Below, piece after piece: positions 1 through 11,906 of a stretch of 64,000 nt of DNA. A program made the translations under genes and the position numbers. Within the stretch, counting starts at the first letter, position 1. Every line of letters begins with the position of its first letter. Source of the DNA: Rhizobium sp. Pop5 (GTDB taxonomy: Bacteria; Pseudomonadota; Alphaproteobacteria; Rhizobiales; Rhizobiaceae); NCBI RefSeq assembly GCF_024721175.1, contig NZ_CP099399.1, forward strand, positions 3,704,001 through 3,768,000, written 5' to 3'. The notes under the pieces are model-generated. The model searched no databases, was not told the origin of the DNA, and worked only from the letters and a program-made list of their open reading frames with translations.

Positions 1-248
1 CCAATTTTGGCGTCTTCATAGTTACTGATTTATTATGTATACCGATGACAAATCGTGTTCGAGCATGTATTTGTCCCGATACGATTCAGAGTCATGCATA
101 AACTTGTGGGCCTCGCGTAATGAATGCTTTTACTTCGAAGAGGAATTCGCGCTTCGATGTCTCTCAACGTCAGAACAAAAACAAGGCACTCGTTGTAGCG
201 AACTCCAACATTCGCCAGCCGGAAAGTTTTTCCGGTGAGGAAAGAAAG

Positions 249-857
249 ATGGCCCTGCGGTTAGTCGTCAAGCGGCTGATCGACATTATCGGTTCGGCCA
301 GCGCTCTCATCGTGCTGGCGCCGCTCTTTCTGGCAATCGCCCTTTTCATCAAACTGGACGATGGCGGCCCGGTGTTCTTCCGCCAGATCCGCTGGGGGCT
401 GAACGGCCGGAAGATTACGGTCTTCAAGTTCCGCTCGATGCGCGCGGAAGCCTGCGATCCGTCGGGCATTCAACAGACAATCAAGGGCGACAGCCGGGTG
501 ACGGGCATCGGCGCCGTGCTCCGCAAGACCAATGTCGACGAATTGCCGCAGCTTCTGAACGTTCTTAAGGGTGACATGTCGCTGGTCGGTCCGCGCTGCC
601 ACGCCATCAACATGCAGGCAGCCGGCCGGCTCTACGAGGAGCTCGTTCCGGACTACCATCGCCGTCACATCATGCGCCCCGGCATTACCGGTCTTGCCCA
701 GACGCGCGGCTGGCGCGGCCCGACGGCGCGGCCATTGCAGGCCCGCGCCCGCATTGCCAGCGATATCTATTACGTCAGAAATTTCAGCCTGCTGCTCGAC
801 ATGAAGATTCTGCTCAATACACTGGTCATCGAGCTGCGCGGCGGCACCGGCTTCTGA
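249..857 (+). CDS. Bacterial sugar transferase (ExoY/PglC-like priming glycosyltransferase)
   Basis: Probably transfers a sugar-1-phosphate to undecaprenyl phosphate at the inner membrane, the first step of a surface polysaccharide repeat unit. A short basic N-terminus (VVKRLID) leads into one hydrophobic segment, then the family motifs [26 protein letters not shown] and [12 protein letters not shown], and a C-terminal [13 protein letters not shown] block. I chose ATG 249 because GAGGAAAG lies just upstream and PglC-type enzymes begin this close to the membrane segment. The same frame is open from ATG 120 (245 aa), but that start has no clear ribosome site and the extra 43 codons have weaker GC3 bias. 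The sugar is unknown. It stands alone, facing atpC across a shared terminator. Confidence 0.85.
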   Translation: MALRLVVKRLIDIIGSASALIVLAPLFLAIALFIKLDDGGPVFFRQIRWGLNGRKITVFKFRSMRAEACDPSGIQQTIKGDSRVTGIGAVLRKTNVDELPQLLNVLKGDMSLVGPRCHAINMQAAGRLYEELVPDYHRRHIMRPGITGLAQTRGWRGPTARPLQARARIASDIYYVRNFSLLLDMKILLNTLVIELRGGTGF

Positions 858-971
858 GGCGCTCCGCAATCGCGGCGCACCAAACAGCCATGACGGGCCG
901 TTTTTTCATTTCAAGCCATATATAATATGCCGGGATCATTTCCCGAATGCATGCAGTGCAGCTAGAAACAA

Positions 972-998
972 AAAAAGCGGCCGTTCAGGCCGCTTTTT
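972..998. terminator. Bidirectional rho-independent terminator
   Basis: An 11-bp perfect stem (972-982 with 988-998, loop gttca) is flanked by an A-run on the left and a T-run on the right. It reads as a terminator on both strands, ending the sugar-transferase transcript on plus and the atp operon on minus. Confidence 0.9.
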
Positions 999-1017
999 AT
1001 TGAGGCTGTCGCCGCAA

Positions 1018-1425
1018 TCAGTCCTGACCGACCATGCCCTGCAGATGGGTCATCTCCATGATGAAGTGCTCAAGCTTGGACTTGTGCTCGTGATGCACGA
1101 CATCCTCAAGTTCCCTCTTCGCAGCTTCGATGCGGCGAGTGAGTTCGTCCTTGTTGAGCTCTTCGACTGGCACGGCGGATTCGGCAAGCAGCGTGCAGCC
1201 GGTCGGCAGGATATCGGCAAAGCCGCCGAACACGACGTAGTCCTGCTTCGAGCCGGAAGAGGAGCGAACGCTGACGAGGCCCGGCTTGATGGTCGTCATC
1301 GTCGGGGCATGGTGCGCCATAACGGTCATCTCGCCTTCGGTGGCGGGAATGACGACCTCGGTCACCATTTCCGACAGCAGCAGGCGCTCCGGCGAAACGA
1401 GCTCAAAGTTGAAATTGTCAGCCAT
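1018..1425 (-). CDS. atpC: F1Fo ATP synthase epsilon subunit
   Basis: Epsilon subunit of the F1 central stalk, which couples rotation and restrains ATP hydrolysis. The 135-aa product begins MADNFNFELVSPERLLL, which matches the N-terminal beta-sandwich of AtpC, followed by a charged helical C-terminus. It is the last gene of atpH-atpA-atpG-atpD-(small ORF)-atpC. Its ATG overlaps the stop of the preceding small ORF by one base (TGATG), which suggests coupled translation. A strong bidirectional hairpin 20 nt downstream ends the operon. Confidence 0.96.
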   Translation of the reverse strand: MADNFNFELVSPERLLLSEMVTEVVIPATEGEMTVMAHHAPTMTTIKPGLVSVRSSSGSKQDYVVFGGFADILPTGCTLLAESAVPVEELNKDELTRRIEAAKRELEDVVHHEHKSKLEHFIMEMTHLQGMVGQD

Positions 1426-1663
1426 CAGTGACTTACCTTCTCGGCTAAGGCTTTTGCATCTTGCAATTTGGTCCCGCAGAACGGGCAGTGCATTACCGCC
1501 TGGTCGAGATAACCGAGACCTTCCTCGGTCTGAACCAGCCCGACGACCATCATCAGCACGCCGTTATCGGCCCGGTAGATGGTCGGCGCCGCCGGTTCAG
1601 GAAGCTCTGCCACGGCTCCCTTGAGGGAGTCGCAGCAGAATCTCTCGTCCTGAGCGTCGCTCA

Positions 1664-1664
<1 letters not shown>
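1425..1664 (-). CDS. Small CxxC protein embedded in the atp operon
   Basis: A 79-aa hypothetical protein between atpD and atpC. It carries a vicinal Cys pair near the N-terminus (C10, C11) and a C-terminal HCPFCGTKLQ motif (C60, C63), typical of one half of a zinc ribbon. The four cysteines could form one metal site, but this is inference. Its ATG overlaps the atpD stop (TGATG) and its own stop overlaps the atpC start (TGATG), so it is translationally locked into the operon. An upstream TTG at 1667 is possible. I do not recognise it as an ATP synthase subunit; an accessory, redox or zinc-sensing role is open. Confidence 0.75.
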
Positions 1665-3998
<2,334 letters not shown>

Positions 3999-4024
3999 CC
4001 GTTATCCGTCCTAACTAGGCCCGA

Positions 4025-5554
4025 TTACTGGAAAGACTTGGCGAAGCTATCGAGAGCAGCAGTGAGCTTGCCCCTGGTATCGTCGCTGATTGCCTTTTCC
4101 GTGCGGATCGCGTCGAGGATGGCCGAGCCTTCCGAACGCAGGTACGAAAGCAGACCCTGCTCGAACTTGCCGACCTGAGCGACCGGCAGCTTGTCGAGGT
4201 AGCCATTGACGCCGGCGAAGATCACGGCGACCTGCTCTTCCGTCTTCAGCGGCGAGAACTGCGGCTGCTTCAGGAGTTCGGTCAGGCGTGCACCGCGGTT
4301 CAGCAGGCGCTGCGTTGCAGCGTCGAGGTCCGAACCGAACTGGGCGAAGGCGGCCATTTCGCGATACTGGGCGAGTTCACCCTTGATCGAGCCGGCAACC
4401 TGCTTCATCGCCTTGATCTGAGCCGAAGAACCGACGCGGGAAACCGACAGACCGACGTTAACGGCCGGACGGATGCCCTGGTAGAACAGGTCGGTTTCGA
4501 GGAAGATCTGGCCATCGGTGATCGAGATCACGTTGGTCGGGATGAAGGCCGAAACGTCGTTGCCCTGGGTTTCGATAACCGGCAGAGCGGTGAGCGAACC
4601 AGCGCCCTTATCGTCGTTCATCTTTGCAGCGCGCTCGAGGAGACGCGAGTGCAGGTAGAAAACGTCGCCCGGATAGGCTTCGCGGCCCGGCGGACGACGC
4701 AGCAGCAGCGACATCTGACGATAAGCGACAGCCTGCTTGGACAGGTCGTCATAGCCGATCAGGGCGTGCTGGGCGTTATCACGGAAGTATTCGCCCATTG
4801 CGCAGCCTGCGAACGGAGCGAGGAACTGCATCGGAGCCGGATCGGAAGCGGTCGCAGCAACGATGATCGAGTATTTCAGGGCGCCGCGCTCTTCGAGGAC
4901 CTTGACGAACTGGGCAACCGTGGAGCGCTTCTGGCCGACGGCGACATAGACGCAGTAGAGCTTGTCGTTGTCAGGGCCGTTGTCGTGGATCGGCTTCTGG
5001 TTCAGGAAGGTGTCGAGCAGGATCGCGGTCTTGCCGGTCTGGCGGTCGCCAATGACAAGCTCGCGCTGGCCGCGGCCGACCGGGATGAGCGCGTCGATGG
5101 CCTTGAGGCCGGTCGACATCGGCTCATGAACCGACTTGCGCGGAATGATGCCCGGAGCCTTGACGTCGACGCGCGCACGGCGGGTCGCGTTGATCGGGCC
5201 CTTGCCGTCGATCGGGTTGCCGAGAGCGTCGACGACACGGCCGAGCAGCTCCGGACCGACCGGAACGTCAACGATGGCCCCGGTCCGCTTGACGGTGTCG
5301 CCTTCCTTGATGTCGCGGTCGGAGCCGAAAATAACGACACCGACGTTGTCGGATTCAAGGTTCAGAGCCATGCCGCGGATGCCGCCGGGGAACTCGACCA
5401 TTTCACCAGCCTGAACATTGTCCAGACCGTAAACACGAGCGATACCGTCACCGACGGAGAGAACCTGGCCGACTTCCGAGACTTCTGCCTCTTTGCCGAA
5501 ATTTTTGATCTGGTCTTTGAGAATTGCGGAAATTTCCGCGGCGCGGATATCCAT
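4025..5554 (-). CDS. atpA: F1Fo ATP synthase alpha subunit
   Basis: Non-catalytic nucleotide-binding subunit of F1, 509 aa, full family length. The Walker A motif GDRQTGKT is at residues 169-176, and the [10 protein letters not shown] and [17 protein letters not shown] segments are typical of AtpA. Its ATG shares one base with the stop of atpH (TGATG), so the two are probably translationally coupled. Confidence 0.98.
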   Translation of the reverse strand: MDIRAAEISAILKDQIKNFGKEAEVSEVGQVLSVGDGIARVYGLDNVQAGEMVEFPGGIRGMALNLESDNVGVVIFGSDRDIKEGDTVKRTGAIVDVPVGPELLGRVVDALGNPIDGKGPINATRRARVDVKAPGIIPRKSVHEPMSTGLKAIDALIPVGRGQRELVIGDRQTGKTAILLDTFLNQKPIHDNGPDNDKLYCVYVAVGQKRSTVAQFVKVLEERGALKYSIIVAATASDPAPMQFLAPFAGCAMGEYFRDNAQHALIGYDDLSKQAVAYRQMSLLLRRPPGREAYPGDVFYLHSRLLERAAKMNDDKGAGSLTALPVIETQGNDVSAFIPTNVISITDGQIFLETDLFYQGIRPAVNVGLSVSRVGSSAQIKAMKQVAGSIKGELAQYREMAAFAQFGSDLDAATQRLLNRGARLTELLKQPQFSPLKTEEQVAVIFAGVNGYLDKLPVAQVGKFEQGLLSYLRSEGSAILDAIRTEKAISDDTRGKLTAALDSFAKSFQ

Positions 5555-6120
5555 CAGCCGACCTCTTTCAATGCAAGCTTAAGGGTAGAGAGTTTGGTAC
5601 GAAGAGACGTATCAATCTGACGGGACCCGACCTTGACGATCAGACCACCAAGAATTGACGGATCAACCGTGACAGCAATTGCCACGTCTTTGCCGGTGAC
5701 GCCCTTCAGCGCCGCCTTCAATTCATTTTCCTGCTCTGCGGAGAGAGCATGGGCCGAAGTGACTTCGGCAGAAATTTCGCCGCGATGATTGGCAGCAATG
5801 ATGCGGAAGGCCTTGATCATGCCCGGCAGGGCAAACAGGCGGCGGTTACGCGCCACGACCTTCAGGAAATTGGCGAAGAAGCCCGAAATGCCAGCCTTTT
5901 CGCTGATGGCGACGATGGCCTTCAGCTGGTCCTCAGCGGAGAAAACCGGGCTCAGGATGAAGCGCTTCAGATCGTCGCTCTCATCCAGCATCGCCTGGAA
6001 ACGGTCAAGATCTGCAGTTACGGTAGCAACTGCGCCCTCTTCGAGCGCCAGCTCGAAAAGCGACGAGGCATAGCGCTCTGCAACACCAGAAGTAAGCTGG
6101 GACGTGTCTGCCACTGGCAC
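5554..6120 (-). CDS. atpH: F1Fo ATP synthase delta subunit
   Basis: Peripheral-stalk subunit linking F1 to the Fo b subunits. It is 188 aa when read from the GTG at 6120 ([20 protein letters not shown]), which is the usual length. The GTG is preceded by CAGGGAAA at good spacing; the longer open frame to 6345 adds 75 low-complexity residues and is rejected. First gene of the F1 operon. No Fo genes are in this window, as expected for alphaproteobacteria, where atpBEF are encoded elsewhere. The 255 bp upstream should hold the operon promoter, though I saw no convincing consensus. Confidence 0.95.
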   Translation of the reverse strand: MPVADTSQLTSGVAERYASSLFELALEEGAVATVTADLDRFQAMLDESDDLKRFILSPVFSAEDQLKAIVAISEKAGISGFFANFLKVVARNRRLFALPGMIKAFRIIAANHRGEISAEVTSAHALSAEQENELKAALKGVTGKDVAIAVTVDPSILGGLIVKVGSRQIDTSLRTKLSTLKLALKEVG

Positions 6121-6375
6121 AAATTTCCCTGATTTCAACCCAAAATCCGGCTCTCGGCGGGCGCCGAACCTATGATCTTGAATTCGTTTTGATTTCCCCC
6201 AGAAATCACAAGAGAAGCCTCTTGCTTCTTCCGAAATTCGGGGTCCGTCTAACATAGGATGTTCGGACTCGCAACACGCGTAATGCCCGAATAAGCCATT
6301 CACATGAATTTCTGTCCGCAAAATTGCGGAATGACCTGCAGCCATGCATGAGAAGCCGGCCGCCGGCCGTAAAAA

Positions 6376-6765
6376 TTACGTCTGGATGAAGCCGAAAACA
6401 TAAAGCAGCGGCAATGCCGCCAAAGCAATCTGCACAACCAAAAGTAAATAGTTGACGAGATTGCTCCCCTTATCGGACAGAATCGAGATGATGCGGGCAA
6501 AGGCGGCCATCACGAAGGAGGCGCCGAGCGCCATATAGATCCAGCTCTGAGCGAGCATGATCGCCGACAGCCCGAAGCCGAGATAAAACCCGCCCATTGA
6601 GCGCCCTTCGCCATAACCTTCCGGCCGCCCTTCCCGCGCTTGAAGGCCGAGAAGACGCAGGGCATGGCCCGGCGCAAACATCATGACGAAACCCACCAAT
6701 GCCGTGAAGGCTGCGGAGCAGAACGCCAGCTGCTCGCCAAGCTCGGTCGGAAAATAGAACTCCAT
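6376..6765 (-). CDS. Small four-helix inner-membrane protein (DUF4345-like)
   Basis: A 129-aa protein with about four hydrophobic helices (roughly residues 12-34, 55-75, 78-94 and 104-126), separated by a short charged loop REGRPEGYGEGRS. It looks like the DUF4345-type membrane proteins. It lies on the minus strand between priA and atpH, 111 nt after priA, and could share the priA transcript. Function unknown. From memory, one Agrobacterium inner-membrane protein of similar size was linked to phage 7-7-1 infection; I cannot confirm that this is its homologue. Confidence 0.75.
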   Translation of the reverse strand: MEFYFPTELGEQLAFCSAAFTALVGFVMMFAPGHALRLLGLQAREGRPEGYGEGRSMGGFYLGFGLSAIMLAQSWIYMALGASFVMAAFARIISILSDKGSNLVNYLLLVVQIALAALPLLYVFGFIQT

Positions 6766-6876
6766 GCATCAGCCCCAAATCACTTGTGAATCGGTGTTTT
6801 ATGGCATGGGCCGAAAAAGGAGGAAATGGTGGCGGGCCAGAAAAGCGACCCCAGAAAATCCGCAGCAGACGAGCGG

Positions 6877-9093
6877 CTACAGAAAACTCTGCGGATCGAT
6901 GTCGAGCTGCACCTGCACCGATCCGCGCTCTTTCGGCGATTGCGACAGCATCGCCCGCAGGAACCCCTGCATGTCCGAATTCCGCCGTCCATGCACCAGA
7001 AGACGGAAGCGGTGGCGGCCGCGCACCAGCGCAAGCGGCGCTTCCGCCGGGCCGAGCACTGAGATACCGGAGACCTGCGGTGCCGCGTTGCGCATGCCGC
7101 GTGCATGGTTTTCGGCATCGTGGCGGGTCTCGGCGGAAACGATGATCGAGGCGAGCCTGCCGAAGGGCGGCAGGGCGGCGCGCTCGCGCTCGGTGATCTC
7201 GCGCTCGTAGAAGGCGCCAGAATCGCCTGATACAATCGCCTGCATGACCGGATGCTGCGGCTGGTAGGTCTGCAGCAGCCCATGGCTCTTGAGGCCGGTG
7301 CGTCCGGCGCGCCCCGTCACCTGCGACAGAAGCTGGAAGGTGCGCTCGGCCGCGCGCGGATCGCCGTTGGCGAGGCCGAGATCGGCATCGACGATGCCGA
7401 CCAGCGTCATCAGCGGAAAATTGTGCCCCTTGGCGACGAGCTGCGTGCCGATGACGATATCGGCCTCGCCCTTGGCGATCGCTTCCAGTTCCAGCCGCAG
7501 CCGCTTCACCCCGCCCATGATATCTGAGGAGAGAACGATCGTCCGCGCCTCGGGGAAATGCCGCTCCACCTCTTCGGCGATGCGTTCGACACCCGGCCCG
7601 CAGGCAACGAGATGGTCGAGCGTGCCGCATTCCGGGCAGGCCTCCGGCGTGCGCTCGGCATGGCCGCATTGGTGGCATTGCAGCTGCTTGCGGAAGCGAT
7701 GCTCCACCAGCCAGCTCGAACATTGCGGGCATTGGAAGCGATGGCCGCACACACGGCAGAGCGTCAACGGCGCATAACCGCGCCGATTGAGGAAGAGCAG
7801 CGCCTGCTCGCGCCTTTCCACCGTCTTGCCGATCGCCCGGATCAGCACCGGCGACAGGAAGCCGCCCCGCTCCGGCGCGTGCCTGCGCATATCGATGAGA
7901 TGCAGGTCCGGCAACGCGGCGTCGCCGAATCGTGTCGGCAGATGCACCGTACTGTAGCGCCCGCTCTGCCCGTTGACCTGGCTTTCGACCGATGGTGTCG
8001 CCGACACCAGAATGACAGGAAAATCGCCGATGCGGCCGCGCACCACAGCCATGTCGCGGGCATTGTAGAAGACGCGATCCTCCTGCTTGTAGGCGGGATC
8101 GTGCTCCTCGTCGACGATGATGAGGCCAAGGTCCTCGAAAGGCAGGAACAGTGCCGAGCGGGCGCCGGCCACGACCCTGACTTCGCCGGTCACCGCCTGG
8201 CGCCACACCTTTTCACGCATGCGCGAGGCGAGATCGGAGTGCCATTCGGCAGGCTTCGCCCCGAAGCGATCCTGGAAACGCTCCAGGAAACTTGCCGTAA
8301 GCGCGATCTCCGGCAGCAGGATCAGCACCTGCTTGCCGCGTTTCAGCGTTTCGGCGATCGCCTCGAAATAAACCTCCGTCTTGCCAGAGCCCGTCACTCC
8401 GTCGATCAAGGACACCGAGAATTCTTGCCTGCGGATCTCAGAGACGATCTCCTCCGCCGCCTCTTTCTGAGGCCCTTCGAGACGCGCGGCGGCAAAATCC
8501 GGATCCGGCATCGCGACGACAGGCGGTGGCGGCAGGAACACCGTCTCGAAGATGCCGAGTGTGATCAGCCCGTCGACGACACTCGTCGACACACCCGCCG
8601 CGTGCGCCAGACCACTGCGCGTCCACGAAAAACCGTCAGACGCCGTATCTAGCACCCGGGCACGCGCCGGCGTCATCCGCTCCGGCTCGCCGCCCACGAG
8701 CTTCAGCCCCTCCACCATCGGTTCCGGCTCGAAGGCGTTAGGCGCCCGTAGCGCCATGCGGGCGACGAGGCCGGGCGGGGAGAGCGTGTAGGTCGCTACC
8801 CAGTCGATGAAATCCCGCATTTCCCTGGAGAGCGGCGGACAGTCGAAGACATGGCTGATCGGCCGGAGCTTCTTCGGATCGACGCCATCCTCGCCGCCGT
8901 CCCAGACGACGCCGATCACCTGCCGCGGCCCGAGCGGCACCTGCACGACCGAGCCGGGCTCGACCGCCATGCCATCAGGCACCGAATAGGAATAGGGTTT
9001 CGGCGCCGGCATTGGCACCAGCACCGGAACCGTTCGGTTCGCGGGCGGTGCCTCGAAAAGCGCGCCAAAGAGATCGGACGAATCTGTGCTCAT
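6877..9093 (-). CDS. priA: Primosomal protein N', replication restart helicase
   Basis: PriA helicase reloads the replisome at stalled forks. The 738-aa product has Walker A GVTGSGKT, the DEEH box (LIIVDEEHDPAYKQED), helicase motif SATPS, and a zinc module with four CxxC-type pairs (CRVCGHRFQCPQC, CHQCGH, CPECG) between the helicase lobes. GTQLVAKGHNFP and TGRAGR lie in the second lobe. The start MSTDSSDLFG at 9093 fits the family; the frame is open 71 codons further upstream. Divergent from the DapA-like gene. Confidence 0.96.
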   Translation of the reverse strand: MSTDSSDLFGALFEAPPANRTVPVLVPMPAPKPYSYSVPDGMAVEPGSVVQVPLGPRQVIGVVWDGGEDGVDPKKLRPISHVFDCPPLSREMRDFIDWVATYTLSPPGLVARMALRAPNAFEPEPMVEGLKLVGGEPERMTPARARVLDTASDGFSWTRSGLAHAAGVSTSVVDGLITLGIFETVFLPPPPVVAMPDPDFAAARLEGPQKEAAEEIVSEIRRQEFSVSLIDGVTGSGKTEVYFEAIAETLKRGKQVLILLPEIALTASFLERFQDRFGAKPAEWHSDLASRMREKVWRQAVTGEVRVVAGARSALFLPFEDLGLIIVDEEHDPAYKQEDRVFYNARDMAVVRGRIGDFPVILVSATPSVESQVNGQSGRYSTVHLPTRFGDAALPDLHLIDMRRHAPERGGFLSPVLIRAIGKTVERREQALLFLNRRGYAPLTLCRVCGHRFQCPQCSSWLVEHRFRKQLQCHQCGHAERTPEACPECGTLDHLVACGPGVERIAEEVERHFPEARTIVLSSDIMGGVKRLRLELEAIAKGEADIVIGTQLVAKGHNFPLMTLVGIVDADLGLANGDPRAAERTFQLLSQVTGRAGRTGLKSHGLLQTYQPQHPVMQAIVSGDSGAFYEREITERERAALPPFGRLASIIVSAETRHDAENHARGMRNAAPQVSGISVLGPAEAPLALVRGRHRFRLLVHGRRNSDMQGFLRAMLSQSPKERGSVQVQLDIDPQSFL

Positions 9094-9280
9094 CGCGCGA
9101 GACCATGCCCGCAAATTGCAGGAATTGGAACCGCAAAGACAAAGCAGCGCATCGGGCGGAGACGGTGATGACGAAGGTTTGCCGAGATTGCGCGCGCCCA
9201 TAGGAAAAGGTTGCTGGGCGAGTGATTGGCTGCATACATTCGCTGAGAATTCTATTCGACGCTGAATGGGAGAGGAACGA

Positions 9281-10213
9281 ATGGCCAGACTGACGGAAGA
9301 TGCCAAGGGTGTTTATGTGATCGCCGTCACACCCTTTGCCGACGACGGCGCGCTCGATGTCGCCAGCATCGACAGCATGGTCGATTTCTATGAGAGCGCC
9401 GGCGTCACCGGCCTGACGGTGCTCGGTCAGCTGGGCGAAGCACCGAAGCTGACCGCGGAGGAATCGCGGACCGTGGTCGAGCGAGTGCTGAAGCGCCTCG
9501 ACGGCCGCCTTCCCGTCGTCGTCGGCGTGTCGGCGCCGGGACTTGCCCCGATGCGCGAACTTGCCCAAGCCGTCATGGGCGCGGGTGCCGCCGGCGTCAT
9601 GGTTGCGCCGCCCTGGACCGTCAAGACCGACGACCAGGCCTTCGCCTTCTACCAGTCCGTCGGCGAAGCATTGGGCGAAACACCCTTTGTCCTGCAGGAT
9701 TATCCGCTCACCACCAACGTCACGATTGCGCCCAGGGTCATCGAGCGCATCGTCAACGAGGTGCCCAATTGCGTTATGCTCAAGCACGAGGATTGGCCGG
9801 GTCTTGCGAAGATATCAGCCCTTCGCGCCGCCAGCGATAGCGGCGCCATGCGGCGCATCTCGATCCTCTGCGGCAACGGCGGGCTTTTCCTACCGGAAGA
9901 AATGGGACGCGGCGCCGACGGCGCCATGACCGGCTTCTGTTACCCCGAGATGATGGTCGGCGTCGTCAAAGCCCACACTGCCGGCAATTCCGATCGCGCC
10001 CATGAGATCTTCGACGCCTATCTGCCGCTCGCCCGCTACGAACAGCAGCAAGGCATTGGCCTCGCCTGCCGCAAATACGTCCTTGCCAAGCGCGGCGTCA
10101 TCAAGTCCGCCGCTCTGCGCAAGCCGGGCGCCAAACTCTCCACACTGGATATTGCCGATGTCGAGCGGCTGTTGGCGCGCCAGGCCATCCGCCTCAAGGA
10201 GATCGGCGCCTGA
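9281..10213 (+). CDS. DapA-family lyase/synthase (not clearly DHDPS)
   Basis: A 310-aa TIM-barrel of the dihydrodipicolinate synthase/N-acetylneuraminate lyase family. The Schiff-base lysine is in CVMLKHEDWP and the nearby tyrosine in LQDYPL. The canonical GTTGE substrate loop of DHDPS reads GQLGE here, so both threonines that act in DapA catalysis are replaced. Lysine biosynthesis is therefore unlikely; an aldolase or dehydratase acting on another 2-oxo acid fits better. Start ATG 9281 follows GGGAGAGGAACG; an upstream GTG/ATG-type start at 9266 is less likely. Single gene, divergent from priA. Confidence 0.85.
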   Translation: MARLTEDAKGVYVIAVTPFADDGALDVASIDSMVDFYESAGVTGLTVLGQLGEAPKLTAEESRTVVERVLKRLDGRLPVVVGVSAPGLAPMRELAQAVMGAGAAGVMVAPPWTVKTDDQAFAFYQSVGEALGETPFVLQDYPLTTNVTIAPRVIERIVNEVPNCVMLKHEDWPGLAKISALRAASDSGAMRRISILCGNGGLFLPEEMGRGADGAMTGFCYPEMMVGVVKAHTAGNSDRAHEIFDAYLPLARYEQQQGIGLACRKYVLAKRGVIKSAALRKPGAKLSTLDIADVERLLARQAIRLKEIGA

Positions 10214-10345
10214 CGCTTCGCTCTGACAGATCAACCGTCATCTCCGCGCCGCCGCCACTCCTTTACCGGTTAAGCGATACCCGCGCCGGCGATGGAAAAG
10301 CGGCAAACATGATTGCCGAGGACGATCGATAATGGTGTAGCAACT

Positions 10346-10798
10346 TCAAGCGGAGGCCGAACCGTCGAGATAAAAGACATGAGTATGGCCGTCCTGCACG
10401 CGAGGCTGAAATCCGAGCGATTCCCAGAATTTGGCCGCACCATCGTTTCCCGCATGAACGGTGACGATGCAGCAGAAGGACCGTGCATGGTCAAGCAGAG
10501 CTAGCACAAGCATCCGTCCGATGCCACGCCGACGCATTGGGCGACGAATATAGAACCGCCGCATCCGCAACGCTCCCGGCATGGCTGTTTCGACGGTCAT
10601 GCCTCCGATCCCGGCGAGCGCTCCACCGACATAAGCGGCGAGCAGCCTTTCGCCATCGCGCTCGAACCTGACAGCACCAACCGCCCATTCGTCGATGAGG
10701 CGGGTGATATGAAGATAATCTTCCCGCCGCGCCTCGCTCGCGAGATCGGCAATCTCCGCAGGCAACCGATCGCGATGTATGCGGATGTCGATCGTCAT
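10346..10798 (-). CDS. GNAT-family N-acetyltransferase
   Basis: A 150-aa acetyl-CoA-dependent acyltransferase of unknown substrate. The acetyl-CoA pyrophosphate-binding motif is RPMRRRGIGRMLV (R/QxxGxG), followed by the beta-5/alpha-4 region and FWESLGFQPR near the C-terminus. The start MTIDIRIHRDRLP at 10798 was preferred to the longer open frame, which would overlap the acyltransferase gene. It follows that gene by 16 nt on the same strand. Confidence 0.85.
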   Translation of the reverse strand: MTIDIRIHRDRLPAEIADLASEARREDYLHITRLIDEWAVGAVRFERDGERLLAAYVGGALAGIGGMTVETAMPGALRMRRFYIRRPMRRRGIGRMLVLALLDHARSFCCIVTVHAGNDGAAKFWESLGFQPRVQDGHTHVFYLDGSASA

Positions 10799-10814
10799 GG
10801 CGATCCCGCCTTGT

Positions 10815-11768
10815 CTAGACCGCAGGAACCGGAATCTCGCGACCCTGCGCTGCTGCAACTGGCAAGCCGACCGGCGCGAACGTCGCATCGCCATCCGCTG
10901 CGAGATCGTACACCGTATGCTTCTCCAGCGCCTTCGTCACATCGTTGAGGTCGCCGTCCAGATGTTCGGCAGGAATGAGATTGCCGATGACGAAATCGAA
11001 GCGGTCGCCGCGTTTGTTCAGCAGCTCGTGAAAAACGGTCATGTCGCGAAGTTCCGTCGACCATTTCGCCAGCCAATAGAACAGGCCGGAATTGCGCGCC
11101 GTCATGTGCACGGGCAGGATCGGCAGATTGTATTTGCGCGCCAGCCCGACAGCCGAGGTTTTCCAGGGACGTTCGTTCAGCCGTCCGTTCGCCCAGTAGG
11201 CGATACGGCCCGAGGGAAAGAGCACCGTCGCCTTGCCTTCCTTCACCGCATGGTTCGTCAGGTGCAGCGTCTCGCGCGCCTTGAGCTTGCTCTTGTGCTC
11301 CTCCCGCCATTCCACAGGAATGATCATCTCGGCAAAGCGCGGATTGACGCGGATCGCATCACGATTGGCGAAGAACATCATATCCGGCCGGCGCGATTTC
11401 AGGAGATCGAACACCGCGACGCCATCGGCAATCCCTGTGGGATGATTGCTAACGAGGATGAAGCCGCCGGAAGCGGGAATGCGTTCGCCATTGGCAACGC
11501 TGATGTCGAGCTTCAGCACGTCGCTCAGATATTCGAACGACTGGAAGCCTGGCATCTTGGCGACGGCATTGGCGAATTCGATCGCCTTGTTATAGCGCAG
11601 AAGCGTGTAGAGGAACGGTCGCATGACAGGCCAGAGCGGATGTCTCACGATCCTCTGGCCGCGTTCGGCAATCAGCGTATCGACGATATGACCGGGCTTT
11701 CCCTGTGAGACGAGAACAATCGCTTCCGCGAGTTGTCCGAAAGCCGTCATGGAGTCGCGCCGTGCCAT
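10815..11768 (-). CDS. Lysophospholipid-acyltransferase-like protein
   Basis: A 317-aa member of the PlsC/hemolysin-like acyltransferase group. The acceptor block reads NHPTGIADG, with five residues rather than four between His and Asp (HX5D), as in the hemolysin-like branch, and VLFPSGRIAYW corresponds to the FPEG-type block. It likely acylates a glycerophospholipid or lipid A-like acceptor at the inner membrane; the ornithine-lipid pathway is another possibility. ATG 11768 is preceded by AGGATC. Followed by the GNAT gene. Confidence 0.8.
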   Translation of the reverse strand: MARRDSMTAFGQLAEAIVLVSQGKPGHIVDTLIAERGQRIVRHPLWPVMRPFLYTLLRYNKAIEFANAVAKMPGFQSFEYLSDVLKLDISVANGERIPASGGFILVSNHPTGIADGVAVFDLLKSRRPDMMFFANRDAIRVNPRFAEMIIPVEWREEHKSKLKARETLHLTNHAVKEGKATVLFPSGRIAYWANGRLNERPWKTSAVGLARKYNLPILPVHMTARNSGLFYWLAKWSTELRDMTVFHELLNKRGDRFDFVIGNLIPAEHLDGDLNDVTKALEKHTVYDLAADGDATFAPVGLPVAAAQGREIPVPAV

Positions 11769-11906
11769 GAAAGATCCTGTCTATGGGGAATAAGCTATCG
11801 CAGTACAATATGATCTAAGGATGACAAGGCTCGGCGGGCATTAGCAATTCCATAACCGTTCCTGCTTCAAATTGGCGGACTTGAAGGCAAATTCAAGGCC
11901 AGTGAC

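Noticed and set aside
35..238. Short ORF before the sugar transferase
   Set aside because: Poor codon bias, no ribosome site, no family.
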